From contig OY987244.1 in the NCBI GenBank assembly GCA_963920765.1, positions 25,028,358 to 25,092,357 on the forward strand: DNA of 64,000 bases, read 5' to 3'. The stretch is from Ulota crispa (taxonomy: Eukaryota; Streptophyta; Bryopsida; Orthotrichales; Orthotrichaceae). The notes under the pieces are model-generated. The model saw only the letters and a list, made by a program, of their open reading frames with translations. It was not told where the DNA came from and did not search any database. How positions within the stretch are numbered: position 1 is the first letter of the stretch; each line of letters starts with the position of its first letter. Below are positions 49,866 through 61,145 of the stretch, one piece after another. Both the position numbers and the translations under genes were made by a program.

Positions 49866-52138
49866 GCTAATTTCTTTTTTGATTCTTCCTTTGTGAACTT
49901 TGCTTTGTGAATGTAGTGCACTCGCGATAATTCCACCATCCGTTGACTGTCGCCAAGCATCATTTCCAACTCCGGAATGGAGGCTCATTATTTCAGGCAT
50001 TGTACAATTTGTTCCACAATAAGTTGAGTTGAACATTACATTCCTTTGTGACCAACAAACAATTGGGTTGTGACGAATCAACTAAGGGTTGCCCAAAATA
50101 AATGGGTATCTTTCTATGTTGGTGATATCCGCCACCAACTTCTCATAATGACTCCCAATTACAAGTTTAATCACCGCTTTGTGTGTAATAAGTCCGGAAT
50201 TAATCATTCGGTTATCAATCATCCGGACTTCTCTTAGTGCTCCCTTGAGTTTTAGGATTGCATTGCACTTCTCAGCAAACCTAGGATGCATGAAGATTCA
50301 TGTGGCTCCAGAGTCCACTAGGGTGGAGGCCGCCATGGACTTGATTGTGGCATCCAACGTTACATGGACCTTCGGATCCAAGATAGCTCGTAGAGATAAT
50401 GGAGTCAATACATTTCCCGGATCCTCCTGGATCACTAGAGGTTCCTTCCATTGCAAACATTGCTCATGATCAAGCTCATCATCCCCCCGTTTTGTGCTCG
50501 TGCTTTGTTTCGGGATTGTAGACGCCGCCATCTGGATAATGTCTGAGTACTGAATCCTCCCACTCAGTCCCAGGCTTCCTCTTTTCCCGAGGCTGTTTCT
50601 TCCATCTTTATGGTAGCCAAAATTGAAAGTGGCATAGAGGGATTTGTGGGGCACTTAGCTCTGATATGGTCTAGTTTGCCGCAACCCCAACATCGCCCCT
50701 GGCATTGATACTCTAGCCGTTTCGCTGCCGTTTTTGCCAAAGTTTGCGTGGCTCAAGTCGCGTTAAGCTCCATAGGCATTAGGCCCAAATTTGCTTGAGA
50801 CCTCGCATTTGGATCAAGGAAAGGAGCGGTTGGAACTCTAACATTTCGGGAATCGGATTGCACCCACCAATTTTGCTGTTGGCCCCATAACCTCTCATAA
50901 ATCCGGAACACCATTGCCATCCAATTTTGAAGTCTTTGTGGTTGGGTCTCTGTGGTGGCTATGGAATCCAAGATCTCATCTTTGAGTCCTTCTCAAAACC
51001 GAGCCACCAAGCTAGCTTCATTCCATTCAACTTGAGCGGCATATTTATTAAACGTAGAAATATATGATGCCGCCGAACCGGTTTGTTAAGCCGACCTAAA
51101 CGGTCTTCTGCGTTACCTTGTCTATTCAAGTCGCCGTAAACCCCAATAATGGATATCTGGAAAGCATCATAGTCCGTCAACAGCTCATGATCACATCTTT
51201 CATCAAGGGCTTGCAAAAGTGGCATCGCCCAATTTTGTGCAGCCTTTGTCATATATGAAAGAGCATAAGCGACTTTATCGACATCAGAATTATAAGTGCG
51301 TGGCTTACCTCGGAATACCAAACGCAATTGTGCAAGCCACCGGTACACCTCATTATCCTTCTTTCCGGAAAACTTATCCGATTCCGCTACTTTTTATTCC
51401 TTAATATGAAATCCATCACCTCGAGGCTCTTCCATTCTTCTTGGTGCTCACCCTTCTTCCCTAGATGTGGATGACGCTACCAGTCCTGGCCCCAACATCG
51501 CACGCTTTGAAAGTTCTTGCACCAAGTGGAGGATCGTCGCTTGAAACACATTTTGAATTTGTTGTTGTATGAATGAGATCAACTCCAACCCCACTCCTTC
51601 CGGCATTGTAAGCCCTCGCGGATCTCCGACTACGTGCTCACAATCCATGGTAGCTCAACCTAACTTCACAACATGACTTCTCCAACCTTCTTCACCCACC
51701 ACAATTTTGCCATTGTAGACAAGAATTGTTGAAACTTGCAACATGATTTACTTAATGCAAGTATTTCTTAACCCTAATCTTATTTCATTTATGCCTCTAC
51801 TCTTCTTTCCTTCCTAATCACTACCAATTAATTGGCCGTTATCCTACCTACCAACCATGGTGAATGCATCAAAACCTAAAATCACCTCCTCAATAGAACC
51901 AACAAACAACCCCAAGAACGCATTGAAACGTTGAGTAGAACATGCCAAAATTTTGGAAAAAGAAAACCGCACAAATTGTTTGCTACTTCTACTACCATAG
52001 AAAATTTGCAAAAACTCTTGAGCCTATTTACTTCACAATAATTTCCCAAAAGGCAACATTCCACATTTGTCAAAACCAAATACATCCTTACCCGGTTGCC
52101 TCCTCATCCGAATGTGGACTTGCAAGGACTTGACATTA

Positions 52139-52362
52139 TGTTACTATACAAGATCAAGAGTCGACATTCCTTTTCTATTTTGAGATCATGACCTAATGTA
52201 GAAACAAACACTAAGAGAAGCAAAGGTGATATTGAAAGTATTCCATTGTATTAAGCAAAATGTCAAGTGAGGAAGAAACCTCCTCACTTGATTTAAGAAA
52301 GAAAGAGGAAGGATAACCAACCTCTAACCAACGTAACCGTCATTACGAACTAGTTCGTAACA
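52139..52362 (-). repeat. 5' LTR of the gypsy element
   Basis: TGTTAC...GTAACA termini, 224 bp. AATAA at 52363-52367 matches 46220-46224 beyond the other LTR. The adjacent primer-binding site does not match a tRNA I can name. Confidence 0.95.
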
Positions 52363-52688
52363 AATAACCTAGAATGGGGCAATAGCCTCTATAAACTTCA
52401 CCACTATCAAAAGTTTCAATTGCATGATTGACATTAACTAGTTAGAGAGTCTCACGTTTTTGCATAACTAGTTTTTTTGGATCATCAAGCTTCTTACAAT
52501 CCTCATGTGGAATTGTTCCAATAGATCAAACTTCTTTTTTATATTTGTGTTGCTAAAGTTTATAGCTTTGATATGTCCAATCCGATTTGATTTTAGAAAC
52601 AATGATTTTGTCCTTGAATGTGATTTACAGACCATATAGTGAAAATTTGAGTTGCCCTCCAAATGGTAGACAGTCACTAAAGGGTTAA

Positions 52689-53350
52689 GGAGTTAAGTGT
52701 AAAAATCCACAATCATTTTGCAAAAGCTATTTCCAATGTAAATTAGTAACACCCTTCTCTATGAGTGTCCTCATATGCATTGCTTACCTTTGGGATTTTG
52801 TGTTTGTGACTGACACATATCAAAAAAATTGGTTGTGGGTGACAAAGTGATGGTTATGAGTGACAAGGTGATGGTTTTGGGTGACTAGAGTGACAATTTT
52901 GAGTGCCTCATTCCACTATTTAAGAATTCCTCAAGTTAATATTAAGAACATATGAGCACACTAAAGACTTCAATGAGCGTGGCTTTTAGCATCTCCTACA
53001 CACAACTATACATTTTCAGTGATTTAGGACTTGGAAAAATCTTTGTGAACAAATGCTTATAATTGGAACCTTAAAATTGATGCCAGTATTTTTTGTTTCC
53101 TCTTAATAACTTGATAATATATTTTTCAAAGTTCATCAATTGTTTTTCCTACTCCAAAGTCCATAGTATGGCGCTTATGGGTGTTGCTACTTTAGTGTGC
53201 ACTTGACCGAGTGCAAAATCAAATAACTGTGTGTCATACGTAAAAATATTTGCATCAATGGTATGTAGAAGAACACACATGTATTTGTAATGTATACTCA
53301 ATGTGTTTATATATAGGGGCTTGATACTTGAGTTGATACTGCCACCTTGT
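52689..53350. other. Unassigned DNA with a possible diverged TA-MITE
   Basis: TTAGTAACACCC (about 52744) and GGGTGTTGCTACTTTA (about 53180) resemble inverted AGGTAGGAACACCC ends, suggesting a decayed relative of the 35275/55129 MITEs. Between them lie irregular repeats of about 24 bp containing GGTGACAA-GTGATGGTT (about 52830-52900). Confidence 0.3.
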
Positions 53351-53354
53351 TTAA

Positions 53355-53758
53355 CCCTTAACTGACCACAAGGAACCGTAAAATCCTGGTTGAATCGTAA
53401 TTCTACAATGACACAAATCTGATTTTTGCTCTTTTTTTAACGCGGATTGAGAATTGGAGTGGCTAGACAAGAGCGCTTGCTCTTGGCGCTCCGGCAGCGT
53501 GTTCATTTTGGGGATCCACTGCAGGGATCCGTAAGTTGTAGATACGCTCCAGCTAAGTATTTGTAGCCCACCTCCAATACAAACAATTTGCAAAGTTGGA
53601 AAAACAATCGTAGAAACATGCCGAACATCGCAAAAGGTGGAGACAAATAGCAATACACAACCCTCAAAAATCCAAGCAAAATCCAAAACAACAACACCTC
53701 TAAATATGGGAAAAATACCCTATTTTTGGCCGCAGCAGCACGCTGGGTCGTTTAGGGG
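53355..53758. mobile_element. TTAA/CCC element copy L, 404 bp
   Basis: TTAA at 53351-53354 and 53759-53762. Ends CCCTTAACTGACC and GGTCGTTTAGGGG. The interior (about 53440-53690) is GC-richer and holds an open frame of 111 codons on the - strand with no recognisable domain. Confidence 0.65.
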
Positions 53759-53762
53759 TTAA

Positions 53763-54051
53763 CATCATTATCCAATTGTTAATTGTTTTTTGGGAATGAA
53801 TTTTTTTTTAAAAATAGACTTAAATATGTATCAAACTAGTGATTTTTTGCTGGTATTCTTCATAATGATAAATTGCAATCAAATTTTTTGATAAGAAAAG
53901 ACAATAAAGTGTTGTTTTTCTTACTAATTTTTTTGATTACAATTATCATTTTGAAAGATAACAACAAAAAATCACTTGATTTGACACATATTTAAATCTA
54001 ATTTGAAAAAAAACAATCATCTCAAAAATAATTAATGATTGAACAATGATG
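53763..54051. mobile_element. TTAA-flanked inverted-repeat element with CATCATT ends
   Basis: CATCATTATCCAATTGTTAA and, from the right, CATCATTGTTCAATCATTAA are inverted. The arms fold over most of 289 bp (TTAAATATGTATCAAACTAG / TTGATTTGACACATATTTAA). TTAA on each side is shared with copies L and M. Confidence 0.65.
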
Positions 54052-54055
54052 TTAA

Positions 54056-54699
54056 CCCCTAAATGCCCAAGGCCTTTTTTGAACTTCTAGAAATTTGCTT
54101 TAAGTGAACAAAAAGCCAACATTTTGATAAGTTTTATCAATTCTTTTCAAATTCAACTGTACAAACTCAAACTAGATATGTTAATCATCACACAAGAAAA
54201 GAAAACATAACAATTGCACTTATGGATTGAAAGATTATAATGTTTGATCAAGAGGGTGTTAAAATAGCAAAAATGATTTCAAGTCTTTAAATCGTATTTT
54301 CACATGTCAAATCTAAATGTTGGTCACCAAAAAAATATGAGATTAAAGGACATAACATAAATAACTCCAATCCATTTACAACTTTTCAAAATCTCTTTTA
54401 ATATTTTTCAAAATGAATTTCTAGTGTGAATTTTTCTCCAAGAGCTAGTGTATGTGAGGCTCATTTTCTTGAGCTCTCAACACTAAAAAAAGTCAAGATT
54501 GCAATGGACACCCTTGCACAAAATCTTGAATAGAAAATTCACAATTAATAATTTTCAAAATCAGATTTTTGATGCTAAATCTAGACTTCATATAGAATAG
54601 TTCTAAAGTACAAAATACTAAAAAGAGCGTATTGGTTAGGTTTTATTGAACTTCAAAATATTGTCGACACCAAAATGTGGTGCCTTGGGCATTTAGGGG
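54056..54699. mobile_element. TTAA/CCC element copy M, short subfamily
   Basis: TTAA at 54052-54055 and 54700-54703. CCCCTAAATGCCCAAGG and CCTTGGGCATTTAGGGG are a perfect 17-bp inverted repeat, the best preserved ends in the window. 644 bp. Confidence 0.88.
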
Positions 54700-54703
54700 T
54701 TAA

Positions 54704-55128
54704 ACAGGGGTGGCAATATCAAGACCCATATAAACAATCTGTAAATTTTTTGAAAGTGACTTTGTAAAAAATAATACATTTTTGCATTTGAAATTAAAAT
54801 TCTACATCAAAATACAAGTGGTGGTGTGGCCATTTTAGGACTTATTTGTTTTGCAAAAAATCATTCACTAATATTATTTACAATTCAAATGTCTTGTTTC
54901 TTTTGGCATTTGTGTGATTTTAAAGGAAAATAGAACTAATAATTTGTGTCCTCAAATTCACCAAGTGAATACCATCTACTAGAATTTAATATCCAATTTA
55001 AAGAATCTAGTTCCTTATTTCAAAAGTGTGAACAAAATCAAAAATCAAAAGAATTTTTTTTGACAATAACACTTGTTTTTACTTTCAAAACTGTAGAAAT
55101 TTGACATTTTTTTTGGATTCATTGCATA
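54704..55128. other. AT-rich intergenic DNA
   Basis: Nothing supported in this stretch. Confidence 0.3.
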
Positions 55129-55440
55129 AGGTAGGAGCACCCATAAGCATCAATGTTCCCATAACTATCACTTTTGAAATCTTGAAAAATTTGTGAAAGT
55201 GAATAGATGTAATGACAAGAATGTATAACATGTGAACATGAATTCTTAAAAGTGGTTATGGGTACAATGGCAGTTTGCTCTTTAAAACTTCATGGCTTAT
55301 TCTCACAATATCCAAATAGTACATTTGAAAGTGCATACTCATTTTTTTTGTTCCTAATAGGATCCTATAATTTGCTAGTTGTTTATTAATAATCATCATG
55401 TTCAAAACCCTTAGTTTGATGTTTATGGGTGCTCGTACCT
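55129..55440. mobile_element. TA-flanked MITE, opposite-orientation copy
   Basis: TA at 55127-55128 and 55441-55442. Ends AGGTAGGAGCACCCATAA and TTATGGGTGCTCGTACCT. 312 bp, reverse-complement relative of 35275-35588 along its length. Confidence 0.8.
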
Positions 55441-55519
55441 TAACTAGCTTTGTCTATTTGAAGTTTGTTTGAACAATTAAATTTGCAATTTTTGAAGAGC
55501 CACAAGCATTCCTCTCCTC

Positions 55520-56162
55520 CCCCTTACCGCCCAAGGGGCCCAAATCAAACTTCTCTGAATTTCATTTAGGGATGCTCAACCTTTCTACAAGATTTTTTTA
55601 GTGATTCTTATTATATTTAAACTCTTTTTAAAACCTAGTTTCAGCATCAGGAGTCTGATTTTGATAATGAATCAAAGTAATTTTTCTATTTGAGATTTTG
55701 TGTGAAGGTGTCCATTGCAAATCTTCACTTTCTAGTGTTGAAGGGTCTTGGAAATGAGCTTCAAGTACACTAGAACTTGGAGAAAAAATCATATTAAAAA
55801 TTCAATTTAAAATGTTGTAGAATAGATTTTGAGAAGTTAAAAATTGATTGGGGTTAAGCATGTTATACTTTACATACTCATATTTTTCTTGTACCCTCAA
55901 TTTTAGGTTTGAGATGCAAAAAGAGGATTGAAAGACTTCAAATCACTTTCGCAGTTTTAACACCCTCATGTTGACATTAGAATCTTTCAATCCATAAATG
56001 ATATTGTTGTGATTTCTTTTCCTATGTGATCTATAACATGTCTACTTTGAATTTGTACGGTTGCGCTTTAGAGAAATTTGATAAGATTGATCAAAATGCC
56101 AACATTTTGTTCACTTTCAAGCAAATTCTACGATACTCCAAACAACCATGGGCGGTGAGAGG
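55520..56162. mobile_element. TTAA/CCC element copy N, diverged short subfamily
   Basis: Right TTAA at 56163-56166 preceded by GGGCGGTGAGAGG. The left end CCCCTTACCGCCCAAGG has lost a clear TTAA. The body matches copies D and M (CAGGAGTCTGATTTTGATAA, GGTGTCCATTGCAAATCTT). Confidence 0.55.
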
Positions 56163-56166
56163 TTAA

Positions 56167-56710
56167 TTGGCTCTTGCAATTTTGGGTGACACGAATACCA
56201 ATGTTGGAACACTCATTTGTATTTGATTTTTTTTTTTCAAAATTAAATCTTACAAAAGTTTTTTATCAATTTTTCATTCAGAATGTATAATCTATTTGTT
56301 TTATTTTGGTATTTGTATAACAACACATCCCAAATGTAATAGATTAAAAGGACTTGTATTGTTACTAAAACTAATCCAATTATTGTTTGGTATTTATTTA
56401 AAATGAAATATGTATCAAGTTGGTATGATCAACACACATAATACGTGTAAAATGTATTGCCTAACACGAATTGCCAGAAAGAAGAAATTATGGTTTTTGG
56501 AGTACGTTGCATAAGAGTTTGATATAAAGCGAATGTGGAAATCATATAATTCCAGGGATTATTTTTTAAATTAAAACTAAACTAAGGTACGTATCCTTGT
56601 AACATGTAAGAACCAATAAGTCCAAATATATTCAAGCTGTTGTCAAGTTACAAAATGCATTCTATTTTGAATCTTTTCTAATGCAGGTGCAAGGAAGGGT
56701 AGAAGTAATT
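56167..56710. other. AT-rich intergenic DNA
   Basis: No feature supported. Confidence 0.3.
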
Positions 56711-57494
56711 TATAGTGACTCTCAAAAGTAACTTGACACCTTATATATTGTCATAACTAAATGAGAAATTGAAATCATCCAACGAGATTTGAACATGTTG
56801 TAATACACATGGCAAATACCCACAAAATTGAGTTTCAAAAAAAATTCCGTTACATTTGAATATGATTTTTGACCAAAAACAACTTGAATATATACAGAAG
56901 TTTTGCTCACATGTACAAAATGCATATGATGTCATTGCAAGAAGAGTGCACATACTTTCTAAAATCATACCCTAAAATTTCATGAATTTTGGATTTTTAT
57001 TCAAGAAAAATCAAGTTGATTAAAAGGAGCTTTTAAACATTCATTTTTTCGAAATTTGTTCCAAAAATCTAAAACTACCAAAACCATATGTAAGTATTTA
57101 CATACAATCAGACTTTTGTTAGAGGGCTGGAAAACATTTAGAAATACAACATCAAGGTATGGAAACTTGAAGAGCTCATGTTAATCTATTTGATTTTATT
57201 CAAAAAAATCGATTCTTTTGAATATTTAGGGATTAATTTTAGAAAGTATGTGGATTATTTTTCCGATAAGATCATACGAATTTTGTACATCTGTGCTATT
57301 TGTTCTTCTTAGGCAAGTTGATTCGGTTAAAGTCAAGTCCAATAAAAAATATTTGAAATTCAATTCTGTGTATGTTTGCCATTTATGTTTCGCAGGTGTA
57401 CTACAACATGTTCAGTCCTCATTGAATGACTCCAATTTCCCATTTAGTTATGGCAATCTACAAGGTGTCGAGTTACTTTTAAGGGTCAATATAT
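56711..57494. mobile_element. Long-arm foldback element
   Basis: Arms of about 250 bp (TATAGTGACTCTCAAAAGTA ... TACTTTTAAGGGTCAATATA) around a centre near 57100. Also paired: TGTTGTAATACACATGGCAA and TACTACAACATGTTC. No coding capacity and no clear target duplication. Confidence 0.6.
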
Positions 57495-58365
57495 ACCCAA
57501 ACAAGTCAAATATATGCAATTATTGAAGCCTGATGACTCGTCACTTACAAAAGTTTGTTTTGGGAAATGAAACATATGAATGAAAAAATATGTTAAAAAA
57601 AATGAAAATAAAAATATCGAAGAATTGTTAAAACGTGATGCTCTAAGGGGGCGAGGAGCTCAACTCACAAATGTTTCATGGGTGACAAATTGACAATCTT
57701 CTTTTACAAATTCTCAAAATATTTCTCGTACCAGCAGGTTTACCTCAATTGTACAACTCCAAAAGTAAATAAAACCCTACAATCCCTACGAATAAAAGTA
57801 AGTAATCACCCCTTACTTACCCCTCTATTGCAGGTGGTTCCTTTTATTTACATTGACTCTTACTAACACTAGTAGAAAACTCAAAAAAAATCTTGTTTTG
57901 ATTGTCCTGATGAGTTTTTTTTTTGTTAATTTTGATTTTGGACAAAAATTAATAGAATTTGTCCAAAAAATAAAAATAAATAAAAATAAAAATAAATGAA
58001 CTCATCAGTACAACCCAAACATCAACAGAAAAAACTTAAGTTTTCCGAAGGGGTTTTAAGTCCAACTGCGAATGCAATATTTCTAATTTTTAGTGATAAA
58101 TTACAACAACTAGTATGCAATACATGCGTTTTGCACCATCCCCTCTTAATTTCTAGTGACTTTGTACCTAGTGACTTTCCTTTCCATGCCTTTTCCTCTC
58201 CTTCTCCCCCTGTAATTTTTGATGACTTCCCTTTACATGCCGTTTCCTCTCCCTCCCTCCCATGAGTATCAAATTTCTAGATACTTGACACCCAATATTT
58301 TTACAATAAAGATTTTTTAATTTCTGATGCTAATAGAGAATCTTAAATTTCCTATGACGGACTTT

Positions 58366-58367
<2 letters not shown>
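57495..58367. other. Unassigned DNA with a short duplication
   Basis: 58167-58265 holds a unit of about 50 bp twice (TGACTT-CCTTT-CATGCC-TTTCCTCTCC). Otherwise nothing recognised. Confidence 0.35.

Positions 58368-58422
<55 letters not shown>
58368..58422. repeat. (TA)n microsatellite
   Basis: About 27 TA dinucleotides without interruption. Confidence 0.95.
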
Positions 58423-58433
<11 letters not shown>

Positions 58434-58500
58434 GATTAGGCTGTCTATTGGTTTGTATTAGTTGCTGCACAAACAACCTAATCTTTAATATATACATTTA

Positions 58501-59303
58501 CTACCAAAATTGTCTCAGATGTCAAGTTTTTTTCAATATTTCCACTATATATAAGTGGCATTTTATCCTCAGATTTTTTGTGTGTGATCCTCGTGCAATC
58601 ATGATTAAGCATACCAAATTTCAGTTACTACAAACCAAAATCCTATTTTTTGGTAAATTGTTTTGTGTCAAAATCAGGAAAGTTGATTAAAAAACATTGG
58701 TGATGATTTTTTAAGATTTGATTGCATGGGTATGTTGGAGACATCCATATGCACATCTTTGTTTCAAACAAATATTTCCAAAAAAATTCTAAAAAAAATC
58801 TAACTCAAAAAAAAAAATTAGGCCAAATTTAGTAAACTTGATAATTCTTCATGGAATTTATTTTTTGGCAAAATAAACATATCATCATGTTTAAAGGTAC
58901 AAACTCAATCACAACATATGAGTTATTTTGCCAAAAAATAGATTCCATGAAGAATTATCAAGTTTACTAAATTTGGCCTTTTCTTTTTTAAATTAGATTT
59001 TTTAGATTTTTTTGGGAAATATTTGTTTGAAACAAAGATGTGCATATGGATGTCTCCAACATACCCATGCAATCAAATCTTAAAAAATCATCACCAATGT
59101 TTTTTAATCAACTTTCCTGATTTTGACACAAAAAAATTTACCAAAAATAGGATTTTGGTTTGTAGTAACTGAAATTTGGTATGCTTGATCATGATTGCAT
59201 GAGGATCACACACATAAAATCTGAGGATAAAATGCCACTTATATATAGTGGAGATATTGAATAAAAATGGACCTCTAAGCAAACATTGAGACAATTTTGG
59301 TAG
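58501..59303. mobile_element. 803-bp palindromic foldback element
   Basis: CTACCAAAATTGTCTCA and TGAGACAATTTTGGTAG close a palindrome with arms of almost 400 bp. The centre (about 58870-58925) reads AACATATCATCATGTTTAAA and GGTACAAACTCAATCACAAC, the uninterrupted form of the site occupied by TTAA copy A. Confidence 0.8.
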
Positions 59304-59311
59304 TCACTGTA

Positions 59312-60146
59312 TATACTAGTGGACTCGTGCACTTGCCGTTTTGGCGGAAGGTTATCGTGCAAGAAAGTCTAAGCAACTTGCCTCTTTCTCCCGCGGCCAC
59401 CCCCTATCCCCATGTATACCCCATCCCTAAGGCCAACCATAATCGCCATTTAATCTTCTTGGAGCATAGACACCCAACTACCAAACTAATAGAAATAACC
59501 AACCATAATCACCATTTAATCTTCTTGGAGCATAGACACCCAACTACCAAACTAATAGAAATAACCAACCATAATCACCATTTAATCTTCTTGGAGCATA
59601 GACACCCAACTACCCAACTAATAGAAATATCATAGAAATAAGATAAATTTATAGATGGAAACATGGGTAAAAAGACTTATGTATAGAAATCCTGCTGCAT
59701 GGGTAAAAATTGTATGAATAAAAAATGGCATGTGTAAAACAATTGCGTGGATAAAAAACAAAAAATGTAAAACAATTGCGTGGATAAAAAACAAAAAATG
59801 TAAAAAATTGTGTGGGTAAAAAACATAAATAAATAAAAATGCATGAATGATTACTATGTGGGTAATTTATTTCTGTAAGTAAAAAATAAAAAATATTTTT
59901 ATGCTTGAGAAAAAAATGATATTCTTTTTATTGTGTGGATAGAAAACTCTGTGGATATAAAGCAAAAGATGCTTTAATGCAAGAGAGCGTTTGCTAAACA
60001 AAGACAAATAGTTTATTGCATGGGTAAAGTTTGAAATTGGAGTGCGCAGATAAAAAGTACAAATTATTTTCTTATGGAGGACATTTACGTAATTGGGCTT
60101 GAAATAATTTTGCGTCCTATTTGCCCAACGGGTACCTATACTAGTG
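59312..60146. repeat. Unknown repeat unit bounded by TATACTAGTG
   Basis: A 10-bp direct repeat TATACTAGTG occurs at 59312-59321 and 60137-60146. Inside are a 66-bp minisatellite and a degenerate AATTGCGTGGATAAAAAACA-type array (about 59690-59830). Might be a Helitron-like or other element; the ends do not settle it. Confidence 0.35.
59435..59628. repeat. 66-bp minisatellite, 3 units
   Basis: Units start at 59435, 59501 and 59567 (AACCATAATC.CCATTTAATC ...). Because 66 is divisible by 3, one frame encodes a repeated 22-residue peptide (HLIFLEHRHPTT-LIEI). The frame has no recognisable domain and is probably incidental. Confidence 0.92.
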
Positions 60147-60654
60147 TTTTATGACAGAGATTACCATTTTTTTTTCTTCTAAGACCAAACAAAGAAAGGA
60201 GAGTTGCTTTGGTTGCAGTCAATTCAAAGGTGAACTTTATTCCCCCACTACACCTTTCAAAGTCCAACTATCAATACCAAAAAGTGGGATCTTTCATTTG
60301 TTGAAATTAATTTCAAAGGGGGCAACTGCTATCTAGAGGGAAAGAGTAGTATCATCCATGTCTATATGATCATCCATACGGAAGATCTAAATAGTGAGTT
60401 TCATCTAAATACTAGCAATCCTACATGAAAAAACCTATGTTCTTTTTAGTGTTGTTGCGGTACTGCATCATGAGTCCATGACCAAGGAATTTTTTTTCTG
60501 ACAAAACAAAGCCAATTTAGCAACAATTCTCAACAAATTTGGATGAATGTGAGTTGGTCCCTCCATTTATTATCCAGTCTACTTTGTACATATGTGATCT
60601 TGCCCAAAAAAATGCGTTGATCATGATTGCCGAAGCAGCTTACAATACAATGTT
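60147..60654. other. AT-rich intergenic DNA
   Basis: No feature supported. Confidence 0.3.
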
Positions 60655-61145
60655 GATGTAGTAATGAAATAGTATTAAAATATTGTGGTATAAGCGCAAT
60701 ACTGCCAATATACAAAAAAAAAAATTGTTTATTATCTAGTAGTGCAATATTAATAGGATAATAAAAAATTTGTACTTCAATATTGAATAGTGTTATAATG
60801 TTGGTAGCAAAAACATACTTTTTATGAACTATTGCATTATTTTATGGCAATATTGCAAGAATAATGCAGCAATAGTATTCCAAAAATTAACTACTAATAT
60901 TGAATCTACAATTTCAATGGACAATTGAAATATTGCAGTGGTGTATAGAATATATATAACAACAATTATCTTTCAATATTGATAGTGTATACTGCATAAT
61001 GAATTTATACTTTTTGATAAGTATTGCAATACTATTGCTTTGTACAATTGGTCTATTAGAGTAGTTACTTCTCAATACTAAAACATACATGTTTCAATAA
61101 TATTGTTGTCAACTATATTGTTGCATTATTGCAAGGTGAAATTGT
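60655..61145. repeat. Cluster of AATATTG / TATTGCA words
   Basis: Many irregularly spaced, both-strand occurrences of AATATTG, CAATATT and ATTGCAATA-type words within about 490 bp. No fixed period was found. It may be a decayed tandem or foldback repeat. Confidence 0.4.

Larger units (their letters stand above)
46225..52362 (-). mobile_element. Ty3/gypsy chromovirus-like LTR retrotransposon, broken
   Basis: 6138 bp on the - strand, with LTRs of 224 bp at each end and a 5-bp AATAA duplication outside. Parts, 5' to 3' on the - strand: gag (about 51650-50700) with a CCHC zinc knuckle (about 50700-50655); protease with VDSGAT (about 50300); reverse transcriptase (about 49250-48790, VDYRNLNKIT); RNase H (about 48470-48010, ADASDVAIG); integrase (about 47900-46780); and a chromodomain-like C-terminus (about 46700-46560). 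A purine-rich tract (GAAGGGGGATAA) abuts the 3' LTR at 46449-46460. The coding region is broken in roughly ten or more places, so this is a fossil. By hand count the LTRs differ at 13 of 224 positions, suggesting insertion a few million years ago at grass-like rates, older at slower ones. Confidence 0.92.
45621..52684. mobile_element. TTAA/CCC element copy K, split by a Ty3/gypsy insertion
   Basis: TTAA at 45617-45620 and 52685-52688. Ends CCCTGTAGTGCCCGG and CAGTCACTAAAGGG pair imperfectly. Subtracting the 6138-bp retroelement and its 5-bp duplication leaves about 920 bp, exactly the long-subfamily size. The pairing is inferred from the ends and size. Confidence 0.55.

Noticed and set aside
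716-56162. TTTAGGG/CCCTAAA words at many places, read as interstitial telomere repeats
   Set aside because: They occur once per locus, always next to TTAA and paired with an inverted partner at a transposon-like distance. No tandem telomere runs exist.
57869-57885. CACTAGTAGAAAAC as a CACTA transposon terminus
   Set aside because: No inverted partner with a 3-bp duplication was found.
59297-59635. Open frame of 112 codons with a repeated 22-residue peptide as a secreted repeat protein
   Set aside because: The periodicity comes from a 66-bp minisatellite in non-coding DNA. There is no signal peptide or known domain, and a repeat unit divisible by three keeps any frame open.
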